IMG/VR virus record: IMGVR_UViG_3300037507_001205
Location: 1 to 23,919 of that record
Reading direction: 5' to 3' (one strand)
Length of the DNA: 23,919 bases
Origin: a virus
A program made the translations under genes and the position numbers. Under the pieces are notes generated by a model. That model made no database searches, was not told where the DNA came from, and was given only the letters and a program-made list of their open reading frames with translations. Positions within the stretch are counted from its first letter, which is position 1, and every line of letters starts with the position of its first letter. Positions 1 through 7,889 of the stretch are shown in pieces.

Positions 1-1
1 G

Positions 2-3000
2 CAAGACTACATCAGATCCATGAAGGGCGCGGCTAAAGCATCGGATGATGCGGCTAGGGCTGACGAAGATCAGGCTGCTGCCTCAGAAGGTCTAACTAAA
101 CTTGAAGAAGCCGAAGCAAAAGCCAAACAACGTGCTATAGAAGCACAACAAAACTACAGAGACAGTTTAGTATCAGCAAAAAATGCAGTAATTGGATTTA
201 GTGACGCACTCTTTGATAGTCAGGTAGGTTTTGACAAATATGGTAAAGCCTTAGGTGGCGCCGGCGATGCGGCTTGGTCTCTTGGTAAAAACTTTGGCTT
301 AATTGGTATGGCTGCTGGCGGTGCCATCAAGGGTCTAACCATGATAGGCGAACTTGCATTCAAGCAAGCAGATGCACTATTAAAAGTTAATGATGCGCTT
401 TCACAATCAGGTGCCGCAAACTCATTCAGTGCTGAAGAAATTCGCCAAATGGGTAGAGCAATGGGCCTCTCATCTCAAGAGATGGAGAAGTTCTCTAAAC
501 AGGCAACTACATTAAATGGTGGCTTAAGAGTATTAGGTACTAGTGCCGCTGATGGTGTAAAAGCATTCACTGATATGAATACTACAACCGCTGAAACAAG
601 ACAAGCGTTTCAGCGTTTAGGTTTTGATGACGAAGCCCGTATTAAGGCAACTGGTGATTATGTTAGATTACTAGAACGCTCAAACGCTGGTTTAACTGCC
701 AGACAGATGAGTGAAGGTGCTTTGGCAAAACAAGCAAAGGCTTATACTGAAAACCTAGTTGTACTTGCTGATTTAACAGGTAAAGATGTTGAAGAAGTTA
801 AAAAACAACAAGAAGTAAACCGTGCTACTTATGAATGGACTTTACAACAAAATAAGTGGCAACAACAACGTCTTGAAATGGAAAAAAGAGGTGATACTGA
901 AGGTATTGCTAGACTTGATAAAGAAGTTGCTGCCGCAAATAAACTTATTGATGACGTTGGTCGTTTAGGTGATCCTGCTAAAACTGCCGCTGTGCAGATG
1001 CAGTACTTGACAGGAGCAGTTACAAAGCAAAGTTCGCAATTTGCTGTATTGGGTATGGATGTAGATAAGCAGATTCAGGCTGCTAAAGACGGAACATATC
1101 AGCAAGGTCAGTTCTCAGATGAGTATAGAAAAAATGCTCAAGCAATGCTTGATTCAGGCGGAACTGCATTAGCATTCAGTGAAGATTTTAGAAATGCGAC
1201 CGGCTTGAATCGAGAAACAATTGGACAAGTAACTCAATACAACAAAGACTTATCCGAAGGTGTAACTCAACAGCAAATTGCCGCTAAAAAACGAAAAGAA
1301 ATTGATGATAATACTGGTGGTAAAGGAAAAGCCGCAGAAGATCCTGCGCAGATTGCTAGAAATCAATTAACTGAAGCAGAACGCAGTGCTAGACTAGCAG
1401 TAGATGATTTAGTTGCTAGTATGAATCCATTGTTAAAAGGATTCGATGCAACTACTATTGCGGCAGGATTATTAGCAGCCGCTGCCGTAGCCGCAAGTAT
1501 TGCATTAGGTAAGATGGCTTTATCTGCGGCAATGGGCGGCAAGGGTCCAACTGCAAAACCACCAGCAACACCTCCAAAGAAACCGGCGGCTCCTAGAGCA
1601 AGAGACCCTAAGACAGGTAGATTCATAAAGGCTCCTCCACCAAAACCACAAAGTTGGTTAAGCAAGATGACAAAGCCACTTAGTGGCTTTGCAAGCAAAG
1701 CAGGTGCAGTAGCAAAAAGTGCAGGAAGATTTGTTCCTGGTATTGGTCAAGCATTAATGATCGGCGGCGCCGCATATGGTGCATATAATGCCGCAAGTGA
1801 TGCAGAAAAAACGTTAGGAATTGAAGGTCGCAAAGCCACTACCGGTGAGAAGTTTGCAGCCGGCGCAGGCGGAGCATTAAGCGCACTAACGTTTGGTATA
1901 TTAAGTGCTGAAACTGCTAGCAAGGGCATTATGAATATGGCCGAACGCTTCAAGAAACAAGATTCTGAAGTTAAAAAGGCAACCGGCACTGGTTTAGGCG
2001 CACAACAAGAACAAGCAAAAGAAGCCGACGCCGCACGTAAGAAGCATGAAGAAACTGTTGCCGCACAAAAGAAAAATGCTGAGGTTACTGTTGCTGGTAC
2101 AACTGCTACACTCTCATCTACTGAGGCGGTAGATAAAAACATTGAACAGTTAGATAGAATGCGTGAAACAACTGAAGTTAACTCTAAGACAGAAAAGCAA
2201 GCCTTAGATAAGTTTATCTTCAATTTAGACCAAGCATCTCTTGGATTAAAGTCATTGAACAATGCAATGATGATCCTATCTCAAACTGTGAGTGGCATCA
2301 ATTTTAGTGGAGGTGGTGCAGGCCCCGGCGCAGACACAGGCGGTGGTGGAGCACCAAGTGGAGGTGGAGCACCAAGTGTTCCTGCTAATATCGGTTCATA
2401 TATGGCTGCAACTGCCATGATTGAGTCCGGTGGTAACGCCAATGCTAGAGCAAAGACAAGTAGTGCCGGCGGAATGTTCCAGTTCTTAGATAGTACTTGG
2501 AAAGAATTAACTAAAGAAATGGGTAAAAACTATTCTGTTCAGGATAAGTTTGATCCAAAGAAATCAGCAGAAGTAATGGCTTACTTCACGCAAAAGCAAA
2601 AGAAGCAGTTAGAAAAGGGAACAGGTCGTGCAGCCTCAAACACTGACTTGTATATGGCTCACTTCTTAGGCTCAGGTGGTGCGGTTAAATTCTTAAATGC
2701 AATGAACAAAAATCCAAATGCCATTGCAGCCGATATGGATCCTAGAGCCGCAAGAGCAAATAAAAACATTTATTACGATCAATCAGGACGTGCAAGAACA
2801 CTGGGCGAAGTGTATGAGTTGATGGGTAATAAAATGGATAAGGCTATGGTTCAAGTTGCAGGAGGCAAAGCACCTGCATTTGTACAGCAAATGGCTAAAG
2901 GCGGCGGACCTGCATCAGGTGTGTCTGGTTCTGATAACTTATCTGCACAGCGAGGTGATGTTAATGCTAAACTCACTAGTGAAAAGCCTAAAAACGTTAA

Positions 3001-4090
3001 AGTGGGTGATAAGGCTGACTTGTCTGGAGTATCACCTGAACTATTAAAGAGATTCTTCACTGCCGCAAAAGATTTTGGACAACCTGTATCCGTAAACAGT
3101 GCATACCGCGGAGATGCTTATCAGGCAGAGTTGTGGGTTAGAGGTAGAATATTAGGTGATCCTAGTATTCACACTCCTGCTAGACCTAAGAATGACACTA
3201 CAATCTCATATAAAGGTAAAGAATATAAAGTAGAGGGTTCAGGAAAAGGCAGTAAGCACGGACGAGGTGAAGCATTAGACATTTCCGGTGATAGAGATGA
3301 CTTTGATCCATATCTAGCAAAATATGGATTACATCGACCATTCAAACGTAATGACCCGCCTCACGTAGAACTAATGGCAAGTTCTGGTGGAGTATTTGAT
3401 GGCCCACAAAAAGGATATAATGTAGAATTGCATGGTACTGAATTAGTAGCTCCCTTGATGAAAGATAGTCTACTAATGAAATTGGCTCAGACACCAGCCA
3501 AAATGGATTCTATGGAAAAGATATTCGGTGATATGACGGGTAATATATCTAAGATCACCAATACAAAAGACATTGAAAAGAGATTTAGTTATAGCACATC
3601 GTCTAATAAAGAATCAATAACTAGTATAAAGCCAGCAGAAGTTATGCTTGGTGAAATTCAAGATATGACCAAAACTAATTTGGGTCAAATGGATTCTGCC
3701 TTTAATAAGGCTTTTGCAAATTTTGATGTAACGAAGAGTAGCAATATCAACCCCATTGATGTAAATCAATTATTAGCAAGTATTAATAAAGATACTGAAT
3801 TGGCTAAGAGTCCTAATACATTAACAGATAGACTTGATCCAAATACAATGCTTGCTGATGTAATGCAAAAACAGAAAGAAGCAGAGCAAAAGGCAATGAG
3901 CCTGATGACTGCTAAAACTGAAACAATATCGTCTACTACACCAGTCGCAACAAGTTCTCCTAACGAAAAGGCACTGGAAATGAACACACAACTAATGGAA
4001 ATGCTTTCAGGAAAACTTGACACTATGATTTCTGTATTAGAATCGGGTAATGATGTTTCTAGTAAGATTCTTAAGAGTTCACGTGTATAA
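2..4090 (+). CDS. Tape-measure-like virion protein with transglycosylase and M15 peptidase domains (5' end cut off)
   Basis: The reading frame is open from base 2, so the ATG at 20 is probably internal and the true start lies left of the window. Residues here count from that ATG (1356 aa). The N-terminus is Ala/Glu-rich and probably coiled coil. Hydrophobic Ala/Gly stretches follow near residues 478-500 and 571-640. A Gly-rich linker (about 765-788) leads into a lytic transglycosylase-like domain (about 790-935) with probable catalytic E802 in MIESGG, then GMFQFLDSTW. A second enzyme domain (about 1010-1120) has the M15 zinc pattern H1080-x6-D1087 and H1115 in DPPHVEL, as in D,D-carboxypeptidase and L-Ala-D-Glu peptidases. 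Next comes GGVFDGPQKGYNVELHGTE, a sequence style common near the end of tape measure proteins. Inferred role: spanning the tail lumen and opening peptidoglycan at infection. The two hydrolase domains are well supported; the tape-measure role is inference. In T4 the gene just before the portal is the tail tube (gp19), so this placement differs. Confidence 0.82.
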   Translation, partial: QDYIRSMKGAAKASDDAARADEDQAAASEGLTKLEEAEAKAKQRAIEAQQNYRDSLVSAKNAVIGFSDALFDSQVGFDKYGKALGGAGDAAWSLGKNFGLIGMAAGGAIKGLTMIGELAFKQADALLKVNDALSQSGAANSFSAEEIRQMGRAMGLSSQEMEKFSKQATTLNGGLRVLGTSAADGVKAFTDMNTTTAETRQAFQRLGFDDEARIKATGDYVRLLERSNAGLTARQMSEGALAKQAKAYTENLVVLADLTGKDVEEVKKQQEVNRATYEWTLQQNKWQQQRLEMEKRGDTEGIARLDKEVAAANKLIDDVGRLGDPAKTAAVQMQYLTGAVTKQSSQFAVLGMDVDKQIQAAKDGTYQQGQFSDEYRKNAQAMLDSGGTALAFSEDFRNATGLNRETIGQVTQYNKDLSEGVTQQQIAAKKRKEIDDNTGGKGKAAEDPAQIARNQLTEAERSARLAVDDLVASMNPLLKGFDATTIAAGLLAAAAVAASIALGKMALSAAMGGKGPTAKPPATPPKKPAAPRARDPKTGRFIKAPPPKPQSWLSKMTKPLSGFASKAGAVAKSAGRFVPGIGQALMIGGAAYGAYNAASDAEKTLGIEGRKATTGEKFAAGAGGALSALTFGILSAETASKGIMNMAERFKKQDSEVKKATGTGLGAQQEQAKEADAARKKHEETVAAQKKNAEVTVAGTTATLSSTEAVDKNIEQLDRMRETTEVNSKTEKQALDKFIFNLDQASLGLKSLNNAMMILSQTVSGINFSGGGAGPGADTGGGGAPSGGGAPSVPANIGSYMAATAMIESGGNANARAKTSSAGGMFQFLDSTWKELTKEMGKNYSVQDKFDPKKSAEVMAYFTQKQKKQLEKGTGRAASNTDLYMAHFLGSGGAVKFLNAMNKNPNAIAADMDPRAARANKNIYYDQSGRARTLGEVYELMGNKMDKAMVQVAGGKAPAFVQQMAKGGGPASGVSGSDNLSAQRGDVNAKLTSEKPKNVKVGDKADLSGVSPELLKRFFTAAKDFGQPVSVNSAYRGDAYQAELWVRGRILGDPSIHTPARPKNDTTISYKGKEYKVEGSGKGSKHGRGEALDISGDRDDFDPYLAKYGLHRPFKRNDPPHVELMASSGGVFDGPQKGYNVELHGTELVAPLMKDSLLMKLAQTPAKMDSMEKIFGDMTGNISKITNTKDIEKRFSYSTSSNKESITSIKPAEVMLGEIQDMTKTNLGQMDSAFNKAFANFDVTKSSNINPIDVNQLLASINKDTELAKSPNTLTDRLDPNTMLADVMQKQKEAEQKAMSLMTAKTETISSTTPVATSSPNEKALEMNTQLMEMLSGKLDTMISVLESGNDVSSKILKSSRV

Positions 4091-4091
4091 A

Positions 4092-4098
4092 CTAAATA
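4092..4098 (+). promoter_or_regulatory. Candidate late promoter (CTAAATA) before the portal gene
   Basis: CTAAATA lies 20 bases before the portal ATG, just after the stop codon of the tape-measure-like gene. It resembles the T4 late -10 element TATAAATA. Similar motifs precede several other structural genes in the window, which strengthens the call. No start site is known. Confidence 0.45.
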
Positions 4099-4118
4099 GT
4101 AAGTAAAGAACAGGGCCT

Positions 4119-5909
4119 ATGTCATATAAAAAGAAATTCTTAAACAGAAGCGGCGTTTCCAGTCCGATATCGGGCATCAATAGTAATACTGGTGCATGGA
4201 ACAGTTCGCCTGGACAAAATGGATCACCTACAGGTGGTTGGAACAATACTGAATTTGGTTATAAGAACTATATGAGTAGGCTTCCTGAAGTCTATACAGG
4301 GCATCCAAATCGTATCGAACGATATAATCAGTATGAAATGATGGATGTTGATGCAGAAATCAATGCTTGTTTAGATATTATTTCAGAATTCAGTACACAG
4401 AAAAACGAACATAATAAAACACCCTTCAACCTTGAATTCAAAGAAGAGCCTACCCCACATGAAGTAGAATTACTTAAAAAGCAATTACAACAGTGGTGTA
4501 AGTTAAATGAATTTGATACAAGAGTGTTTAAGATTTTCCGTAACGTTATTAAGTATGGAGATCAGGTATTTGTTCGTGACCCAGAAAACTTCAAACTATA
4601 CTGGGTCGATATGGTTAAAGTTATTAAAGTTATTGTCAACGAAAGTGAAGGTAAGAAGCCTGAACAGTATGTACTTAAAGACTTAAACATTAACTTACAA
4701 AACTTGAGTGTTGCACAAAAGACAAATACTGACTTTGCCGCAAACCCTGCGACAGGGCTTGGTGGCACAGGCGGTGGTACCAACACACCATATACTGTTC
4801 CTGCTATGCCATATAACACATCAGGATCAAGATTTACATTGGGTCAAAGCGAAAGTGCTATTGACGCAAAACATATCGTACACTTAAGTTTGACAGAAGG
4901 TCTAGACAGATTTTGGCCGTTTGGTCAGTCAATCTTAGAGAACATCTTTAAAGTTTATAAGCAAAAAGAATTGCTTGAAGATGCTGTTCTTATCTATCGT
5001 GTACAGCGTGCTCCTGAACGTAGAATGTTTAAAATTGACGTTGGTAACATGCCAAGTCACATGGCTATGGCATTCGTAGAACGTGTTAAGAACGAAATCC
5101 ACCAACGTAGAATTCCAAGTTTGTATGGTGGTCAATCAATCGTTGATGCTACGTACAATCCATTATCAATGAACGAAGATTACTTCTTCCCAGTTACGGC
5201 TGAAGGTCGTGGATCAAGCGTAGAAGTACTACCTGGTGGTCAAAATCTTGGTGAAATTGATGACTTGAAATACTTCAATAACAGACTAGCACGTGGTCTA
5301 CGTGTTCCAAGTTCATATCTACCAACAGGCCCTGATGATAACACAACACCATTGAGTGATGGTCGTGTTGGTACAGCAATGATTCAAGAGTTTCGTTTCA
5401 ATCAATATTGCGAACGATTACAGAATTATATCTCATTGAAACTTGACGAAGAATTCAAATTATTCTTACGTTGGAGAGGCTTCAATATTGATACAGGATT
5501 GTTCTCATTACATTTCAATCCCCCACAGAACTTTGCCGCATATCGTCAAAGCGAGTTAGATACAGCACGTGTGTCAACATTTGCAAGTATGGAAGCGTTC
5601 CCTTATATTTCTAAGCGTTTTGCACTAGAACGTTTCTTAGGTTTGTCTGAAGAAGAAATTGCTAAGAACGAAAAACTTTGGGAAGAAGAAAACAAGAAAG
5701 AAGTTTCACTTGATCCTAAGGGTAGTGATCTACGTAACGTCGGGGTATCGACGGGCGATTTTGAATCCGATGAAAATACTGCGGATGAAATTGAAAGTGC
5801 AGAAGAAGCCCCTGCTGAAGGTCCAGATGTTGCAGGTCCTGTTGCAAGTCCCGAAGGCGGCGCAGCCGCAGCCGGCGCAGCCGGGCCAGTAAGCGCACCA
5901 CCCGCATAA
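4119..5909 (+). CDS. 20: Portal vertex protein (gp20-like)
   Basis: This 596 aa protein is the head portal, the ring at one vertex through which DNA is packaged and ejected and on which the prohead assembles. It carries strings typical of T4 gp20: RAPERRMFKIDVGNMP at about residues 297-312, a DYFFPV...GRGS segment, LPGGQNLG at 371-378, then a segment matching the gp20 block that ends in a VP-S motif (RVPSSYLP here). T4 gp20 is 524 aa. The extra length lies partly in a Gly/Thr-rich loop (about residues 205-240) and in an acidic, then Ala/Gly/Pro-rich C-terminal tail (about 545-596). That tail uses many GC-rich codons, unlike the surrounding AT-rich sequence. The start follows a weak purine-rich site (CAGGG) and a candidate late promoter. 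The prohead core, protease and capsid genes follow. Confidence 0.96.
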   Translation: MSYKKKFLNRSGVSSPISGINSNTGAWNSSPGQNGSPTGGWNNTEFGYKNYMSRLPEVYTGHPNRIERYNQYEMMDVDAEINACLDIISEFSTQKNEHNKTPFNLEFKEEPTPHEVELLKKQLQQWCKLNEFDTRVFKIFRNVIKYGDQVFVRDPENFKLYWVDMVKVIKVIVNESEGKKPEQYVLKDLNINLQNLSVAQKTNTDFAANPATGLGGTGGGTNTPYTVPAMPYNTSGSRFTLGQSESAIDAKHIVHLSLTEGLDRFWPFGQSILENIFKVYKQKELLEDAVLIYRVQRAPERRMFKIDVGNMPSHMAMAFVERVKNEIHQRRIPSLYGGQSIVDATYNPLSMNEDYFFPVTAEGRGSSVEVLPGGQNLGEIDDLKYFNNRLARGLRVPSSYLPTGPDDNTTPLSDGRVGTAMIQEFRFNQYCERLQNYISLKLDEEFKLFLRWRGFNIDTGLFSLHFNPPQNFAAYRQSELDTARVSTFASMEAFPYISKRFALERFLGLSEEEIAKNEKLWEEENKKEVSLDPKGSDLRNVGVSTGDFESDENTADEIESAEEAPAEGPDVAGPVASPEGGAAAAGAAGPVSAPPA

Positions 5910-5912
5910 TGA

Positions 5913-6119
5913 ATGCGTGACTTTTTAAAGTACCTAATTGTTTGGATATCACAAAATTTAAGTGTACCTTTTTGGATAGTAGGTCATATACATTTAAGTA
6001 TGCATATGACTGTGTTACAAGATGTTCATATTATTTTAGCATCATTGGGCATGAATTTAGTTGTTGCCGTAGGGTTTTTCATAGACTATAGCGATTATAA
6101 AAAGCAAAAAGATAAATAA
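5913..6119 (+). CDS. Small predicted membrane protein, 68 aa
   Basis: The start lies 3 bases after the portal stop, so translation may be coupled. The protein has a hydrophobic N-terminal half (about residues 6-28) and a clear transmembrane-like stretch (about 37-58: HIILASLGMNLVVAVGFF). It ends in a charged tail, KKQKDK. I do not recognise the family. T4 encodes no membrane protein of this kind between portal and gp21. It could help anchor prohead assembly at the membrane, or be a holin-like or otherwise unrelated protein; nothing in the sequence decides this. There is no strong ribosome binding site, but the tight spacing and good fit between two genes favour a real gene. Confidence 0.6.
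   Translation: MRDFLKYLIVWISQNLSVPFWIVGHIHLSMHMTVLQDVHIILASLGMNLVVAVGFFIDYSDYKKQKDK
6111..6118 (+). promoter_or_regulatory. GATAAATA motif, possible late promoter
   Basis: GATAAATA overlaps the end of the small membrane protein gene and ends 5 bases before the next ATG (6124). The motif matches those upstream of the fibre genes. Here the distance would leave almost no leader for the next gene, so it may be chance, or serve a transcript that is leaderless or starts further on. Confidence 0.25.
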
Positions 6120-6123
6120 AATT

Positions 6124-6357
6124 ATGAAACTATTTGAGATGTTTGACCCGCCCGTTCAGGGAATGCAGGATGTTAATGCTGATAACAGCAAACCTGTGTG
6201 GCGTACCTCTCGTAAAACTAAACTTACTTTAAAGCAAATTCGTAAATTAAGACGTATGTTAGACGTAAGAAACTACGAAAAGAAATTGCACCTCAACAAA
6301 GTAAGAGAACAATATGGCGCTAAGCCAGCCGAAGAATCCGGCGCGCCTAGTGTCTAA
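6124..6357 (+). CDS. Small basic protein of the head cluster, 77 aa
   Basis: The first 25 residues are mixed (MKLFEMFDPPVQGMQDVNAD). A strongly basic, helical-looking stretch follows at about residues 30-65, starting with KLTLKQIRKLRRMLDVRNYEKK, and the C-terminus is short and acidic/neutral. It starts 4 bases after the preceding stop, in the same direction as the portal and prohead genes. Its position matches where T4 has the small prohead core genes 67 and 68, and the composition (small, charged, helical) would suit a core or DNA-associated assembly protein. I cannot assign it to gp68 from sequence alone. No clear ribosome binding site is present, so coupling to the gene before it is likely. 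Confidence 0.65.
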   Translation: MKLFEMFDPPVQGMQDVNADNSKPVWRTSRKTKLTLKQIRKLRRMLDVRNYEKKLHLNKVREQYGAKPAEESGAPSV

Positions 6358-6464
6358 AACGCATATTCCTACAAAAAACTCAAAAAAATAGCACTTATTA
6401 CACTGTTTTGGTGTATATGGTGTAAATATGTGTACAAAGCCATTTCTAATCAGGAGAAATCATA
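6358..6464. other. Intergenic leader before the prohead core gene
   Basis: This 107-base gap holds a homopolymer-rich start (runs of A), then TTACAC and GTGTAA arms 16 bases apart and repeated GGTGTA/TGTGTA words around 6410-6435. GTAAATA at 6422-6428 could be a weak late promoter. The one strong element is a ribosome binding site AGGAG at 6452-6456, eight bases before the ATG at 6465. No convincing terminator was found. Confidence 0.45.
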
Positions 6465-7223
6465 ATGGACAACAAGAAATACGAACAGTTAATCAACCTC
6501 ATCATTAATGAGGACGAAGAGCAAGCCCGCGAACTATTCCACGAAATCGTTGTAGAAAAGTCACGTGAAATTTACGAATCAATCATGGAAGAAGAAATGG
6601 TTGATGAAGGCGACATGGGTGACATGGGCGACGATATGGAAGAAGGTATGGGCGGACAAGTAGGTGACCTACTTGACGAAATCAACGCAGAAGAATCTGG
6701 AGTAACTGAAGAAGAGGAAGAAGAAGTATTTGACCTCGACTCAGAAGAAGAAGATTTCGGCGGTGATGAAGGTGAAGCATCTGATGAAGTAGAAGATGCA
6801 GTTATCAGAATCGAAGATAAACTTGACCAGTTAATGGCCGAGTTTGAAGAAATCATGGGAGGCGGTGACGCTGAACTAGATGCCGGTGACGATGGCGAAG
6901 AAGAAGTCGAAGTTGACTCTGAAGAAGAGGAAGCAATGATGGAAGCCGTACAGTTGCAGAAAGTTTCCGTAACACACGGTGACGATGGCGTTCAGAAGAA
7001 GAGCCCAGTGGCAGCAAATTCAGGTAAGGCTGGTATGGACAGCAAGCCTGTTAACTTTGGTGGCGCAGACGAAAAAGGTCGCACAGCACCATCAGTGAAA
7101 GATGTTGAAGGCGCATCTAAGTTTAAGAATGCACCAGGACATAAATCACAAGACTTGTCAAATGCACCCAAGCCAGTAACTAAGGACGGTGCGGCATACG
7201 ACAAGAGTCCAGTAGCAAAGTAA
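6465..7223 (+). CDS. Acidic prohead core protein (gp67-like)
   Basis: This 252 aa protein begins with a helical segment (LINLIINEDEEQARELFHEI, then VVEKSREIYESIMEEE) that resembles the start of T4 gp67, the internal prohead core protein. Residues about 40-165 are extremely rich in Glu and Asp with Gly-Asp-Met repeats. The last 85 residues are far less acidic and Lys/Ala/Pro-rich. The word KSPVA occurs at residues 179-183 and again at the C-terminus (KSPVAK). T4 gp67 is only about 80 aa, so this version is about three times longer. It sits directly before the protease gene, as gp67/gp68 do in T4. The expected role is to help form the core with gp22 and then be cut up by gp21. The gp67 assignment rests on position, charge and the N-terminal helix, not on a detailed alignment. 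Confidence 0.7.
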   Translation: MDNKKYEQLINLIINEDEEQARELFHEIVVEKSREIYESIMEEEMVDEGDMGDMGDDMEEGMGGQVGDLLDEINAEESGVTEEEEEEVFDLDSEEEDFGGDEGEASDEVEDAVIRIEDKLDQLMAEFEEIMGGGDAELDAGDDGEEEVEVDSEEEEAMMEAVQLQKVSVTHGDDGVQKKSPVAANSGKAGMDSKPVNFGGADEKGRTAPSVKDVEGASKFKNAPGHKSQDLSNAPKPVTKDGAAYDKSPVAK

Positions 7224-7237
7224 GGAACTGAGACCAA

Positions 7238-7876
7238 ATGGCTTTGTATCTCAGAGAAAACTTGACATTCGACCGTGCAAACATGGTCGTAGAGTCAGTC
7301 AAAGAAGAGGGCGCTGAATTTAAGACCCTCTATATGAAGGGCATCTTCATTCAGGGCGGGGTTAAAAACGCAAATGAGCGTGTTTACCCCGTTTCTGAGA
7401 TTGAAACCGCTGTAGATACACTCAATAAGCAAATTAGTGAAGGTTATTCTGTTTTAGGGGAAGTAGATCACCCCGATGATTTAAAGATTAATCTAGATCG
7501 TGTATCACACATGATTACAAGCATGTGGATGGACGGGGCTAACGGTTTCGGAAAATTAAAGATTCTACCTACTCCAATGGGACAATTAGTCCGTACAATG
7601 TTGGAGTCAGGTGTAAAACTAGGCGTATCCAGTCGTGGATCAGGTAATGTAAACGATATGGATGGTCGTGTCAGTGATTTTGAAATTATCACTGTGGATA
7701 TTGTCGCTCAACCTAGCGCACCCAATGCATACCCAAAAGCAATCTATGAAAGCATGATGAATATGCGTCATGGTCATAGACTTATGGATATTGCAAAGGA
7801 AGTTGGTGGTGACAAAAAAGTAGAGAGATACCTGAAGGAGGAAGTAATGCGCCTCATCAAGGATCTCAAATTATAA
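7238..7876 (+). CDS. 21: Prohead core protease (gp21-like)
   Basis: This 212 aa protein is the same length as T4 gp21, the serine protease inside the prohead that trims core proteins and the capsid protein before DNA packaging. Visible family features are LYMKGIFIQGGVKNANERVYP near residues 31-51 (split here as family context), a probable catalytic His78 in GEVDHPDD, and a probable catalytic Ser131 or Ser132 in GVSSRGSG. These correspond to the His and Ser of T4 gp21. SDFEIITVDIVAQPSAPNA near residue 150 is the conserved strand after the serine. The gene starts 14 bases after the core gene; AAGGA at the end of that gene is a rather distant ribosome binding site. Its substrates are likely the acidic core protein, gp22 and gp23. 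Confidence 0.95.
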   Translation: MALYLRENLTFDRANMVVESVKEEGAEFKTLYMKGIFIQGGVKNANERVYPVSEIETAVDTLNKQISEGYSVLGEVDHPDDLKINLDRVSHMITSMWMDGANGFGKLKILPTPMGQLVRTMLESGVKLGVSSRGSGNVNDMDGRVSDFEIITVDIVAQPSAPNAYPKAIYESMMNMRHGHRLMDIAKEVGGDKKVERYLKEEVMRLIKDLKL

Positions 7877-7889
7877 AGGGGATATCAGC

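Noticed and set aside
1363-4023. Minus-strand and other-frame open frames over the tape-measure-like gene and portal
   Set aside because: They overlap a gene with clear domains, lack start signals and show no recognisable motifs.
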